From positions 2,232,001 through 2,296,000 of the forward strand of contig OZ244911.1 of NCBI GenBank assembly GCA_965221765.1: a stretch of 64,000 bases of DNA, written 5' to 3'. Source of the stretch: Bin25 sp965221765 (GTDB lineage Bacteria; Bacteroidota; Bacteroidia; Flavobacteriales; Flavobacteriaceae). Positions 18,687 to 28,047 of the stretch are shown here, one piece after another. The translations under genes were made by a program, and so were the position numbers. Every line of letters starts with the position of its first letter. The first letter of the stretch is position 1. Below the pieces are notes generated by a model. That model made no database searches, was not told the DNA's origin, and worked only from the letters and a program-made list of their open reading frames with translations.

Positions 18687-18840
18687 ATGAAAAAATTCCA
18701 CACCCCTCTTTTGATCAGTTTGAGTATGTTCTTTTTGACTTGCCAAAAAGAAGATGTTTTAAACCCAAAGGATCCCACTTCTAGATGCTGAATCTGTCAT
18801 CACGACCGAACCCGAATTAGGGGATTTGATTGTTCTGTGA
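18687..18840 (+). pseudogene. Short lipoprotein remnant
   Basis: From ATG 18687 a signal peptide with a lipobox-like end is read (MKKFHTPLLISLSMFFLTC, then QKEDVLNPKDPTS), but the frame stops at 18789-18791. A neighbouring frame continues with DAESVITTEPELGDLIVL to 18840. This looks like a frameshifted, truncated lipoprotein gene. The 18383-18686 stretch before it has nothing I can support. Confidence 0.45.
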
Positions 18841-18896
18841 GGTCAAGGAGAGACAATATTAAATCAAATATAACAATGCTAATGAACAACACTTAG

Positions 18897-19403
18897 ATGC
18901 GCTATTTAGTTATTGGGATTAGTATCATCACGGCAGCCACCAGTCCTTTAGCGTGTATTAAAAAGGTGACAATGGTTGACTATGGTTATTATACGACTTA
19001 TGTCTATGATAACCAATCTGGGATAGGTTTAAAAATGATGGCATATCATCATGGAGAACTGATTAATGAGTGGCTTATTTCATCAGGACAACAAATTTCT
19101 ATTGGTCCTTTAGTCAATAATTATCCGGTACCATTCCACAGTTATTATCTGGAGACAAAAGGAAAATACGAAGATTCGGATTCAATAATTGTAGAGTTTA
19201 CAAATATCAAATGTTTGTTTTATACTCTTTCCGATGCAAGTCATGGCAGCATTTTAGTTGCTGGACACTATCAAGGTTTTCGAGAAGTTGAAGTTAAAAA
19301 TCCAACAGATGGAAATCCTGTTTTCAATCCCACTAGGTTTACTCTTACTTGGACTTTCACCCCGGAAGATGTCGTTCAGGCTATCGATTGTAATATGCTT
19401 TGA
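18897..19403 (+). CDS. Putative lipoprotein of unknown function
   Basis: This 168-residue protein begins with a signal sequence and lipobox (ITAATSPLACIKK), so it is probably lipid-anchored at Cys20. The mature part is rich in beta-strand-like segments and aromatic residues (YGYYTTYVYDNQSGIGLKMM and later FTLTWTFTPEDVVQ) and resembles the small lipoproteins often found scattered in Flavobacteriia. I do not recognise a family. A hairpin follows 40 bases after the stop. Confidence 0.6.
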   Translation: MRYLVIGISIITAATSPLACIKKVTMVDYGYYTTYVYDNQSGIGLKMMAYHHGELINEWLISSGQQISIGPLVNNYPVPFHSYYLETKGKYEDSDSIIVEFTNIKCLFYTLSDASHGSILVAGHYQGFREVEVKNPTDGNPVFNPTRFTLTWTFTPEDVVQAIDCNML

Positions 19404-19446
19404 AATGAAATTTGATAATTGCCTACTTCTTAAAAAGCCTCCTTAG

Positions 19447-19474
19447 TAGTCGTTTTGGTGTAACGACTATTTGC
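19447..19474 (+). terminator. Hairpin after the lipoprotein gene
   Basis: TAGTCGTT (19447-19454) pairs with AACGACTA (19462-19469) around a seven-base loop. Only a short T run follows, so termination is plausible but weak. Confidence 0.5.
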
Positions 19475-19543
19475 CTTAGAATTTCGTTATAGGTTTTTAT
19501 TTTTTTAAGCTGTTAAAAGTTCAACTATCTAGTACAATCATAA

Positions 19544-19574
19544 CTCTCCTAGTCAACTATGTTGACTAGGAGAG
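19544..19574. repeat. Perfect 14-bp inverted repeat before the IS30 remnant
   Basis: CTCTCCTAGTCAAC (19544-19557), spacer TAT, and GTTGACTAGGAGAG (19561-19574) form a perfect stem. There is no T-tract. It stands 20 bases upstream of the IS30 transposase remnant and may be a transcription block at the element boundary or a regulatory site. Confidence 0.6.
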
Positions 19575-19593
19575 GGGTTCATAAGGTCCCATT

Positions 19594-20548
19594 TTGATGT
19601 TTCAAAAACAACTAAATATGAAATATCGAAAATTCAACCAAGCACAAAGGTCCCTATTGGAGGCACTCATTCATCAAGGGCTTTCTAATCAAGCGATGGC
19701 CGAAGAACTAATCGTTCATCGGACCACCATTTGGAGAGAACGACAGCCTAATATCACGAAACGAAGTCTAGATAAGGGATGTTACCAGGCCGATATAGCC
19801 CAGCGGAAGGTGGTCAAGAGAGAATAAAGAAAACCTCGTCTCATCAAGTGGACCCAGGCCCTCAAAGACGACATCAAATACTAGATGGTGGAATAGCATT
19901 GGAGTCCGGAGTTGGTGGTGGCTTACTAGAAAGCCAAAGGCATAGAAGGCGTCTCCATCGAAAAGATCGATCGCTAGTGATGGCCTGGCAAGCATGGGAA
20001 CAAAACATCGGATGCCTCTTACCAACGGTGGTATCGGTATCTACGTCATGGCAAAAGAAGACGCCAACGTGGAAACTACTAGGGACATCAAGGCTGTATT
20101 GAAGATTGTCCATCGATGGAGCTGCGTCCGACCATGGTGGAAGACCGAGTGCCTTTCGGTGATGTTGAAGTCGATGTCATGATTGGGAACCAAAGAGGAG
20201 ATCTCTTATTCGTTTTGGTCGATTGGGCCAGTGATTCAAGCGATGATGAAAACCATCACCTTTGATCATGGATTGGAATTTGCCAAACACGATCTGATCA
20301 AGCAACCATTGGGTATCGACACTTCTTTTACGAGACCGTATGCGTCCCAAGAGAAAGACACCGTTGAAAACCCAATTGACGTCCTTAGGAGGCGGGTTTA
20401 CAAAAGGAGAACATATCGACGATGATACCGACCAAGAAATACAAATCATGGAAGACAAAATAAATCACAGAGGCGTTCGTCAATGCGACTACCGTAGTCC
20501 TTTGGAAAAGATAAAATCAACGTGGGCTCATGTTGCACTAGCGAGTTG
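19594..20548 (+). mobile_element. Decayed IS30-family transposase
   Basis: The N-terminal helix-turn-helix of IS30 transposases is readable (KFNQAQRSLLEALIHQG, then NQAMAEELIVHRTTIWRE). After codon 78 frameshifts break it up. Later pieces include the integrase core end near 20225-20425 (MMKTITFDHGLEFAKHD, LGIDTSFTRPYASQEKDTVEN), which matches the DNG.EF.PY.S.E pattern of IS30. The DDE set is not in one frame, so this is a pseudogene. I could not define terminal repeats. Confidence 0.75.
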
Positions 20549-20659
20549 AACATGGCAATTATTAATCATAGATTTTACAATGTATACAACATTTAATATC
20601 TATGAATCCCGTGATGATTTCTATAGAATACATGAATTAGAATGGCCTGAAACCTATTC

Positions 20660-20685
20660 ACTCCCTTTATTATGGGAGTTTTTTC
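20660..20685 (+). terminator. Rho-independent terminator
   Basis: ACTCCC (20660-20665) pairs with GGGAGT (20674-20679) over an eight-base loop and is followed by six T. It lies inside a 54-codon open frame (20580-20744), which speaks against that frame being a gene. Confidence 0.65.
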
Positions 20686-20880
20686 AAACTAGTGTAATTT
20701 CTTGTCATTGGCATGACCGGGGAACAGAACAAAAAGCTCCTTAGAAAACCGGTTTTAAGATTTGAATGGCTTTTATCCATGAAAATAAAAATCTTGGTGA
20801 AAGTAGTTTCAGTAGAATTGGACTTTGGTTTTATTTTTTAACTTTATGGTTTCTCATATACCAAAGAATTAAAACTTTAT

Positions 20881-21180
20881 TAGAAAAGTCTATTCTCACC
20901 CACCTGAAATTATCAAAACAGCCACTTTAGATATGATAGAGTTCTTGGGAATCGATAATATTACTGGAAGTATTCGAGTCGGTAAACAAGTTGATTTGCT
21001 TCACATTGAAAAAATTTAAAAGTATTGGATGGACTATAGATATTAAAATCAAAGAAAATAGTGAAGTTATTAGATTTGGTGGCATCAAATAAACTATCAG
21101 TAATGATGTAATCTATGGTGAAAAAACAACTAGAAAATGTCAAAGAAGAAGATTTTGAAATTACTACAACCTTAGTCTAA
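20881..21180 (+). pseudogene. C-terminal relic of an amidohydrolase
   Basis: The frame near 20900-21017 reads PPEIIKTATLDMIEFLGID and TGSIRVGKQVDLLHIEK, the end of the TIM-barrel and return of the beta-sandwich in imidazolonepropionase-like amidohydrolases. In the other frames up to 21180 VIRFGGIK, TISNDVIYGEK and VKKQLENVKEE follow, again family-like. Stops and shifts separate these pieces and no start is present. It is the tail of a lost gene upstream of purU. Confidence 0.6.
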
Positions 21181-21190
21181 TGCTCAATTA

Positions 21191-22045
21191 ATGAAACACC
21201 TCATCATTTTGATGCATTGTCCAGATCAAAAAGGAATTATTGCATCTGTAACTGAACTAATACACGCTAACCAAGGCAATATTGTATACATCGATCAGTA
21301 TGTTGATCGAGTGAATAATTTGTTTTTTATGCGTCTTGAAATTGAATTTAATTTCGAAGTACTTTCTTTAGATGGACTAAAAGATACTTTTAATCAAAAA
21401 ATCAACCTTGCTTTTCAAGCTAAAAGCAGGTTTTATTTTAAAAACAAAAAGCCTAAAATGGGCGTAATGGTATCAAAATATGATCATTGCCTCTATGATA
21501 TTTTAGCACAATATAATACTGGAAGACTTCATTGCGAAATTCCGTTAATTATAAGTAATCATCAAAATCTACAAACGATTGCTAAACAATTTAATATTCC
21601 CTATTATCATATTCCTATTTCTAAAGAAACAAAATTAAAAGCCGAAAAAAAACAATTAATCTTATTAAAGCAACACAAGGTTGACTTTATTGTATTAGCT
21701 CGATACATGCAAATCGTTTCTAAGGAATTCATTTCAAATTATCCTTTCAAAATCATTAACATTCATCATTCATTTTTACCTGCATTTCCTGGAGCGAAGC
21801 CGTATCATATGGCCTACCAAAGAGGAGTCAAAATTATAGGAGCCACTAGTCATTATGTGACAGAAGAACTAGATTCGGGACCGATTATTGAACAAGATGT
21901 GATTAAAGTATCGCATTTACATTCAGTTAAAAATTTTATTGAACGAGGACAAGATCTAGAACGCTTGGTGTTACTAAGAGCATTACGACTACATATCGAA
22001 AGAAAAATAATGATTTATCAAAATAAAACCATCATTTTCAATTAA
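21191..22045 (+). CDS. purU: Formyltetrahydrofolate deformylase
   Basis: PurU hydrolyses 10-formyl-THF to THF and formate, balancing the one-carbon pool and supplying formate for purine synthesis. Residues 1-80 form an ACT domain (LIILMHCPDQKGIIASVTELI), and the rest is a formyl-transferase domain with IINIHHSFLPAFPGAKPYH and the catalytic Asp in EELDSGPIIEQD. The 284-residue length is standard. The last ten residues are not family-like but short. It is preceded by relics and stands alone; purM lies 2.4 kb away on the other strand. Confidence 0.95.
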   Translation: MKHLIILMHCPDQKGIIASVTELIHANQGNIVYIDQYVDRVNNLFFMRLEIEFNFEVLSLDGLKDTFNQKINLAFQAKSRFYFKNKKPKMGVMVSKYDHCLYDILAQYNTGRLHCEIPLIISNHQNLQTIAKQFNIPYYHIPISKETKLKAEKKQLILLKQHKVDFIVLARYMQIVSKEFISNYPFKIINIHHSFLPAFPGAKPYHMAYQRGVKIIGATSHYVTEELDSGPIIEQDVIKVSHLHSVKNFIERGQDLERLVLLRALRLHIERKIMIYQNKTIIFN

Positions 22046-22509
22046 AACAAAGAGGAATAAGTTCCAATGCCGATCAGCCATGAAACTACTTTGATTAGCC
22101 ACCTCAAAACAGCACATCGGATGAAAGAAAACGATCTGATGGGGACTGCACCCTATTAATGTCTTTTTGGCGGTTATGGCATTAAAAGACAGGCATAGAA
22201 TAACTCGTCCACCCCCCCCTTTTTTTAGATTTTCAAGTGGTCCATATTCAGTTCAAAAAGCTTTGATAACAGAACCAATATAACGACAATGGGTAGGCTT
22301 TTTAAAGAGTGATTCTATAAACTATCAAAACTGGTTAACAGTCTTACCTAAAAGATAGTAAAAAAGAAAAGAAAAAACACCGATGAAAGGACAAGAGCAT
22401 ACACATAAACGATGACCCCAAAAGTAGATTTAATTCGAAAATTTATATAATCAGTCTATGATTCCCATTATTTTCGAAATGATGTTCAATTCTTATATGC
22501 TGAATGGTA
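22046..22509. other. Intergenic region with a C8-T8 run
   Basis: The 464-bp gap between purU and pyrF carries eight C followed by eight T at 22212-22227. No open frame of useful length crosses it. It may be a relic of another gene with a homopolymer tract; I cannot recognise which. Confidence 0.5.
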
Positions 22510-23337
22510 TTAAATCAATTTATTTTTTTTCAAAAAACCTTCCATATGAAATTGTAATGAACTAGTTACTCTCGCTGCTGCATGAGAAAAATCAGTTCCA
22601 TTTGATGAATAAATGATGCTTCGAGAAGCATTAACAATCAAACCGCATTGCTCATTAAATCCATACTCAACAACTTCTGATAAGTCTCCGCCTTGAGCGC
22701 CTATACCTGGCACCAATAAAAAACTTTTAGGCGTTAGTTTTCTGATTTGTTTTAAGTGAAAAGAACGATTGGCCCCTACAACATACCATAACTTTTCTGA
22801 ATGCGACCAAGTTTGACTATCTAGGATGACTTTTTCAAATAAATTGTTCTGATTATTAGGTCGAATCTGAAAGTTTTGAGCTCCAGAATTAGAAGTTAAC
22901 GCCAATAATATCACATGTTTGTCGGGGTACTCCAAAAATGGCTCCACCGAATCTTGGCCCATATAAGGTGATACTGTAACGGCATTAAAATTCAAATGCT
23001 TAAAAAAGGCTTGGGCATACTTTTCCGAAGAAATGCCAATATCTCCTCTTTTGGCATCAGCGATAGTAAAAAGTTCAGGATATTGAACATTGACATAATC
23101 CATTAATCTTTCCAATATACTCCATCCTTGACATCCATAAACTTCAAAAAAAGCCAAATTAGGTTTGATAGCCACGACATATGGAGCCACTGCATCTATC
23201 ACTTGTTTCGAAAATTCAAAAATTGAACTTGGATTTGAGGGCAAAACCGTGGGGAGCTTATCAATATCAACATCTAGACCAACACATAAAAAAGATTTTT
23301 TCTTTTTGATTTGATGGAATAGTTCGTTTAAACTCAT
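22510..23337 (-). CDS. pyrF: Orotidine 5'-phosphate decarboxylase (type 2)
   Basis: The 275-residue TIM-barrel enzyme makes UMP from OMP, the last step of de novo pyrimidine synthesis. FLCVGLDVDIDKLP at the N-terminus, the active-site FTIADAKRGDIG (Lys/Asp pair) and VSPYMGQDSVEPFL place it in the longer type 2 group usual in Bacteroidota and actinobacteria. Its ATG overlaps the prfA stop by four bases, so it is translated from the prfA transcript. Confidence 0.95.
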   Translation of the reverse strand: MSLNELFHQIKKKKSFLCVGLDVDIDKLPTVLPSNPSSIFEFSKQVIDAVAPYVVAIKPNLAFFEVYGCQGWSILERLMDYVNVQYPELFTIADAKRGDIGISSEKYAQAFFKHLNFNAVTVSPYMGQDSVEPFLEYPDKHVILLALTSNSGAQNFQIRPNNQNNLFEKVILDSQTWSHSEKLWYVVGANRSFHLKQIRKLTPKSFLLVPGIGAQGGDLSEVVEYGFNEQCGLIVNASRSIIYSSNGTDFSHAAARVTSSLQFHMEGFLKKNKLI

Positions 23338-24410
23338 GAAAATACTTCGTCTTTATGAAAGAGTTCTTTGTTTTGGTATAATTTTAGTTTTTCTATTAGT
23401 TTATCTAAATCTCCACTGAGAATATTTGTTAACTCGTACAAAGTCAAGCCAATTCTATGATCGGTTACCCGACTCTGAGGAAAATTATACGTTCTGATTT
23501 TTTCTGAGCGATCTCCACTGACGACCAATGAAGATCTTTTTTTGGATTCCTGATTTTTTCGTTTTTGTAATTCATACTCATAAAGTCTAGAACGCAAAAC
23601 TTTAAGAGCTTTTTCTTTGTTCTTATGTTGTGATTTTTGATCTTGACATTGAGCCACAATACCCGTTGGTTCATGGGTCAATCTCACGGCGGAATAGGTT
23701 GTATTTACTGATTGGCCACCTGGTCCAGATGAACAGAAGTAATCAATCCTTAAATCATTCAAATCGATTTGAATATCTAACTCTTCGGCTTCGGGTAAAA
23801 CCATAACAGTGGCCGCTGAGGTATGTACGCGCCCTTGGGTTTCTGTTTTAGGAACTCTTTGGACTCGATGCACACCAGATTCAAATTTTAAATCTCCATA
23901 AACATCCGAACCCGAAACTTCAAAAATAACTTCTTTAAACCCTCCAGATGTTCCTTCATGAGCATCAATAAGCATGGTACTCCAGTTCCTAGATTGGCAG
24001 TATCGAGTATACATTCTGTATAGATCGCCAGCAAAAATGCTTGCTTCATCACCACCAGTGCCAGCTCTGATTTCAATCATGACATTTTTTGTATCCTCTG
24101 GATTTTTTGGTACCAAAAGTATTTTTAATTCTTGTTCTCTTTGGGGTAGTTCGTTTTCTAATTGCTCAACTTCTATCTGAGCCATTTCTATAAGTTCTGG
24201 ATCGATTTCATTTTTGATAATTGATTTTGCTTCAGCTAAATCATTCAAAAGAGTTTGATGCCCTTTTAACTTGGCTATTTTTAATTCTAAGTCTTTATAC
24301 TCTTTGAGCAATTCAGAATACTTTTTATGATCTGAAATCACATCAGGTTGTATGATTAAATCAGTTATTTCACTATATCTCTGTTGAAATAAATCAAGAC
24401 TTTCTAACAT
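23334..24410 (-). CDS. prfA: Peptide chain release factor 1
   Basis: RF1 reads UAA and UAG stop codons and triggers peptide release. The catalytic GGQ loop is present in SSGPGGQSVNTTYSAVR (about residues 230-246), and the domain 2 stretch RVQRVPKTETQGRVHTSAATV is typical of RF1. The 358-residue length is standard, and no frameshift signal exists (that is an RF2 feature). It overlaps pyrF (ATGA), and purM lies 79 bases upstream, so purM-prfA-pyrF may be one operon. Confidence 0.97.
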   Translation of the reverse strand: MLESLDLFQQRYSEITDLIIQPDVISDHKKYSELLKEYKDLELKIAKLKGHQTLLNDLAEAKSIIKNEIDPELIEMAQIEVEQLENELPQREQELKILLVPKNPEDTKNVMIEIRAGTGGDEASIFAGDLYRMYTRYCQSRNWSTMLIDAHEGTSGGFKEVIFEVSGSDVYGDLKFESGVHRVQRVPKTETQGRVHTSAATVMVLPEAEELDIQIDLNDLRIDYFCSSGPGGQSVNTTYSAVRLTHEPTGIVAQCQDQKSQHKNKEKALKVLRSRLYEYELQKRKNQESKKRSSLVVSGDRSEKIRTYNFPQSRVTDHRIGLTLYELTNILSGDLDKLIEKLKLYQNKELFHKDEVFS

Positions 24411-24489
24411 TTTTGCAACTTAAATCAAATAATGAAATGCATCCAGTTTCATACTTCGGATTACCAATACAAATTTAATTCTAATCCGC

Positions 24490-25656
24490 CTATGAATAAT
24501 AAACGGTCCCCTCTTTAGTTGTAATTTCCAAACCCTTAGCATTTCGTTTTTCAACTCTTCCAATAATTTTAGCATCAACAGAAAAACTTTTTGAAATTTC
24601 AATCAATTGCCATGCCGTTTCAATATCTGTATAAAATTCTAATCGATGTCCCATATTAAAGACTTGATACATTTCCTTCATAGAACTATTAGATGAACTG
24701 ATGATGAGTTCAAATAGTTTTGGCATTGGAAATAAATTGTTTTTAATAATGTATAAATCATCGATAAAATTCAATACTTTGGTTTGACCACCCCCTGTAC
24801 AGTGTATGATACCATGTATTTTTTTTCTATCGATATTCTCAAAAATTGATTTTACAATAGGAAGGTACGTCCTGGTTGGAGAAAGGACAAATTTTCCAAA
24901 ATCTGTTTTATATTCTTTGATGGCATCTGTTAAGTAATATGGACCACTATATATCAATTTGGGGGGAATTTCTGAATCAAAACTTTCAGGATATTTTCTC
25001 TTTAATTTTCTATTGAAAAGATCATGTCGGGCAGATGTTAATCCATTACAACCGATTCCTGAATTGTATTGTTTTTCATAGTCTGCTTGGCCAAAAGAGG
25101 CCAAGCCAACAATCACATCACCATCAGAGATATTAGCATTATTAATAACTTTATGTTTCTCTATACGCCCCACAATAGAGGAGTCAACAACAATGGTTCT
25201 AACTAAATCACCTAAATCTGCGGTTTCTCCCCCACCATTTGCTATATTGATGCCATAACTCCTTAAGGTTTCTAAAAAAGATTCTGTGCCATGGATAAGA
25301 CTTTTGATGACTTGAGAAGGAATCTTTTTTTGATTTCGTCCGATAGTCGATGATACCACAAAATCATTGATTGACCCAACACACAATAAATCATCAGTAT
25401 TCATAACTATAGCGTCTTGTGCAATCCCTTCCCAAACCGATAAATCATTGGTTTCTTTCCAATATACATAGGCAAGAGCTGATTTCGTTCCTGCTCCATC
25501 AGCATGCATCAACAGATAATGATTTTGACTTTTTGATATGGTATCAGGTAAAACCTTACAAAAAGAATTTAAAAACAACCCTTGATCCAATGCAGCAATA
25601 GCATTATGAACATCTTCTTTGTTAGAAGAAACCCCTCTTTGAAAATATTTACTCAT
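24490..25656 (-). CDS. purM: Phosphoribosylformylglycinamidine cyclo-ligase (AIR synthetase)
   Basis: PurM closes the imidazole ring of AIR with ATP, step five of purine synthesis. The protein has 388 residues, longer than the E. coli enzyme (345) but usual for Bacteroidota. Visible family parts are the N-terminal MHADGAGTKSALAYVYW, the metal/ATP-binding MNTDDLLCVGS, GINIANGGGETADLGD, and HGIIHCTGGGQTKVL. A divergent promoter region (25657-25826) with the inverted repeat TAAGAA-ATATATA-TTCTTA at 25741-25759 separates it from glnA. Confidence 0.95.
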   Translation of the reverse strand: MSKYFQRGVSSNKEDVHNAIAALDQGLFLNSFCKVLPDTISKSQNHYLLMHADGAGTKSALAYVYWKETNDLSVWEGIAQDAIVMNTDDLLCVGSINDFVVSSTIGRNQKKIPSQVIKSLIHGTESFLETLRSYGINIANGGGETADLGDLVRTIVVDSSIVGRIEKHKVINNANISDGDVIVGLASFGQADYEKQYNSGIGCNGLTSARHDLFNRKLKRKYPESFDSEIPPKLIYSGPYYLTDAIKEYKTDFGKFVLSPTRTYLPIVKSIFENIDRKKIHGIIHCTGGGQTKVLNFIDDLYIIKNNLFPMPKLFELIISSSNSSMKEMYQVFNMGHRLEFYTDIETAWQLIEISKSFSVDAKIIGRVEKRNAKGLEITTKEGTVYYS

Positions 25657-25826
25657 TTTGAATAAAAAAATATTATATCAATAAAATATTATGTTTTTTT
25701 TTGAATTTATTTATAGCTCTTTTGTTTTGTTGTTCTAGTATAAGAAATATATATTCTTACAAAGGTAATTTTATAAAGAATTTGAATGTTCAAACATCAA
25801 TTAAGATTTTTTAATTTCTGACTTTT

Positions 25827-26834
25827 ATGAGTAAATCAAAATTAGAGTACATTTGGCTAGATGGTTATACCCCAACAGCAAATCTTCGTGGAAAAACAAA
25901 AATCATTGAAGATTTTAGTGGAAAATTAGAAGATTGTCCGCTTTGGGCATTCGATGGATCATCGACGCGCCAAGCAGAAGGTGGTGATTCGGATTGTTTG
26001 TTAAAACCAGTCGCCATTTTTAAAGATCCAGACCGTATCAATGGTTATTTGGTGATGAATGAAGTATTAAATGCGGATAAAACACCGCATGTTTCGAATG
26101 GACGTGCAACCATTGATGATGATGATGAAGACTTTTGGTTTGGTTTTGAACAAGAGTATTTTTTGTGGGATACTGAAACGAATCTTCCATTGGGTTTTCC
26201 CAGAGATCAAACGCCTCAAGGTCAATTTTATTGTTCTGTAGGGGCCAAAAATTCATTTGGTAGGAAAATCATTGAAGAGCACTTAGATCAGTGTTTGGAA
26301 GCCGGCATTAATGTCGAAGGTATCAATGGTGAAGTGGCTGCCGGTCAGTGGGAATTTCAAACCTTTGCAAAAGGGGCAGCAAGAGCTGGGGATGAAACAT
26401 GGATTGCTCGCTATTTATTAGAACGAATTGGAGAAAAATACAGCGTGGCTATCAATTGGCATCCTAAGCCCCTTGGAGATACCGACTGGAACGGATCAGG
26501 GATGCATGCGAATTTTTCAAACAGTATCCTTCGAGAATGCGGTGATAAAGCCATTTATGAAAAAATATGTGAAGGATTTCGTCCTGTTGTCAACGAACAT
26601 ATTGCTGTTTATGGAGCTGATAATGACCAGCGGTTGACTGGAGATCATGAAACTCAATCCATTCATGAATTTAGCTTTGGGATTTCAGATCGAGGAGCTT
26701 CGATTAGAATCCCCGTGATGACGGTTGAGAGTGGTTGGAAAGGATGGCTTGAAGACAGAAGGCCAGCTTCCAATGGAGATCCTTATAAAATTGCTTCACG
26801 AATTATAAAAACCGTTAAAGGAATAAAGATCTAA
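25827..26834 (+). CDS. Type II glutamine synthetase
   Basis: The protein (335 residues) is of the eukaryote-like GSII class, which makes glutamine from glutamate, ammonia and ATP. The N-terminal beta-grasp carries CPLWAFDGSSTRQAEGGDSD. The catalytic part carries FGFEQEYFLWD (metal-binding Glu), NGEVAAGQWEFQ and SGMHANFSN, and ends in FSFGISDRGASIRIP. It is much shorter than GSI or GSIII, which also occur in this phylum. It forms its own transcription unit and ends in a strong terminator. It is likely a nitrogen-assimilation partner of the P-II/Amt operon in this window. Confidence 0.95.
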   Translation: MSKSKLEYIWLDGYTPTANLRGKTKIIEDFSGKLEDCPLWAFDGSSTRQAEGGDSDCLLKPVAIFKDPDRINGYLVMNEVLNADKTPHVSNGRATIDDDDEDFWFGFEQEYFLWDTETNLPLGFPRDQTPQGQFYCSVGAKNSFGRKIIEEHLDQCLEAGINVEGINGEVAAGQWEFQTFAKGAARAGDETWIARYLLERIGEKYSVAINWHPKPLGDTDWNGSGMHANFSNSILRECGDKAIYEKICEGFRPVVNEHIAVYGADNDQRLTGDHETQSIHEFSFGISDRGASIRIPVMTVESGWKGWLEDRRPASNGDPYKIASRIIKTVKGIKI

Positions 26835-26860
26835 CAAGAGTTCATTTCATAATAGTTTGA

Positions 26861-26886
26861 AGTCGCTCTTCGGAGCGACTTTTTTT
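26861..26886 (+). terminator. Strong rho-independent terminator after glutamine synthetase
   Basis: AGTCGCTC (26861-26868), tetraloop TTCG, GAGCGACT (26873-26880), then six T. It may also serve the opposing exchanger gene, whose stop is at 26885. Confidence 0.93.
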
Positions 26887-27832
26887 ATTGGAAAATATAA
26901 AAGAAATATCCGAAATATAAACTCAATAATATCAGACCTTCTCTGTAACCCAACTTGAGTTTTTTACCAAAATAAAATATTAGGGGGTATAATAAAAGGG
27001 TGAACCCTAGCATCACTAGAATATCTCTTTGAAAGAGTTGGAAGTAATTTTTAGGAATATTAAATTCGGAAATAGTTGTTGCCAAACCAACGACAACTAC
27101 AAGATTAAAGATATTAGAACCAAATATATTTCCCATGGATATTCCACTTTCTTTTTTAGTAAGAGCTACAACAGAGGCTGCAAATTCTGGTAATGAAGTA
27201 CCGATAGCAAGAATGGTTAATCCCATTATTCTTTGAGAAATCCCTAGATCTATTGAAAGTCTGTTGACTCCTTTGACTAACACTTCAGAACCTAACCATA
27301 AAATAACACCAGCAAAAACTATATATAGCATCATCTTATATTCATGTTTGATTAAAACAATTTGTGAAGATTCCATACCGACAACCGAGTGTTGGCGTTT
27401 GATCAAATAATAAATTGTAGCGGTGCCAATGATTAAAAGAAGAATCCCATCAATGGTGCTTAAGTTTCTATTGAATAATAAAATTATTGAAAAAAGAATG
27501 CTAACAATTAGCATTAAAAACCAAAGACTTTTAATATTAGACTTTAATGGAATAGAAATAAATAAAATCAATAATCCTAGAATAAATCCAATATTTGAAA
27601 TATTAGAACCGATGATATTACTCAAAGCTAACGTTGGTAAATCGCTTTGATTTGCATTCAATACCACTGCTAATTCAGGAGCAGACGTAACAAATGAAAC
27701 AATCGTAACCCCGATAACCACTCGAGGAACTCTAAATTTTTCAGCCATCGATACAGCTCCCACACAAAGCCATTCACCGCCTTTATATAAGAGGATGATA
27801 CCACAGAGAATTGCAATTATATCATATACCAT
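26885..27832 (-). CDS. Calcium/sodium antiporter (CaCA family, YrbG-like)
   Basis: This 315-residue membrane protein has ten predicted helices in two inverted halves, the arrangement of K-independent Na/Ca exchangers. The two alpha repeats are clear: VSFVTSAPELAVVLNANQ followed by NIIGSNISNIGFILG, and TILAIGTSLPEFAASVVAL followed by NIFGSNIFNLVVVVG. The Glu residues in both repeats are the ion ligands. It sits alone, convergent with the glutamine synthetase gene. Confidence 0.92.
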   Translation of the reverse strand: MVYDIIAILCGIILLYKGGEWLCVGAVSMAEKFRVPRVVIGVTIVSFVTSAPELAVVLNANQSDLPTLALSNIIGSNISNIGFILGLLILFISIPLKSNIKSLWFLMLIVSILFSIILLFNRNLSTIDGILLLIIGTATIYYLIKRQHSVVGMESSQIVLIKHEYKMMLYIVFAGVILWLGSEVLVKGVNRLSIDLGISQRIMGLTILAIGTSLPEFAASVVALTKKESGISMGNIFGSNIFNLVVVVGLATTISEFNIPKNYFQLFQRDILVMLGFTLLLYPLIFYFGKKLKLGYREGLILLSLYFGYFFYIFQ

Positions 27833-27908
27833 TGGATTGACAAGATACCATTTCTAATATCAAAAGAGCCTTACTTAGTGATTCTTAGTAATTTCGCGAT
27901 ATCGTTTT

Positions 27909-27982
27909 GGCCTCGTAGCATAATTGAATAGTGCACTTGATTACGGCTCAAGAGGTTGCAGGTTTGAATCCTGCCGAGGTCA
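27909..27982 (+). tRNA. tRNA-Arg (anticodon ACG)
   Basis: A full cloverleaf can be drawn: acceptor GGCCTCG with CGAGGTC (one G-T pair), D arm GCAT...GTGC, anticodon stem CTTGA/TCAAG with loop TTACGGC (anticodon ACG), and T arm GCAGG-TTTGAAT-CCTGC, then discriminator A. The 3' CCA is not encoded. The A34 would be edited to inosine by TadA. It is a free-standing gene with its own terminator. Confidence 0.93.
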
Positions 27983-28011
27983 CTAAGAGCGCATAATAAA
28001 TTGATTCAAAA

Positions 28012-28047
28012 AACCATGTAAGTCTTGTGATTTACATGGTTTTTTTG
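28012..28047 (+). terminator. Terminator after the tRNA-Arg gene
   Basis: AACCATGTAA (28012-28021) pairs with TTACATGGTT (28032-28041) and is followed by a T run. The 28048-28357 stretch that follows has no supported gene. Confidence 0.85.

Noticed and set aside
20580..20744. 54-codon open frame after the IS30 remnant
   Set aside because: A rho-independent terminator hairpin lies inside it, and the product has no recognisable features.
27909..27982. tRNA-Arg gene as attachment site of an integrated element
   Set aside because: I looked for a repeat of its 3' end elsewhere in the window and saw none, and no integrase gene is nearby.
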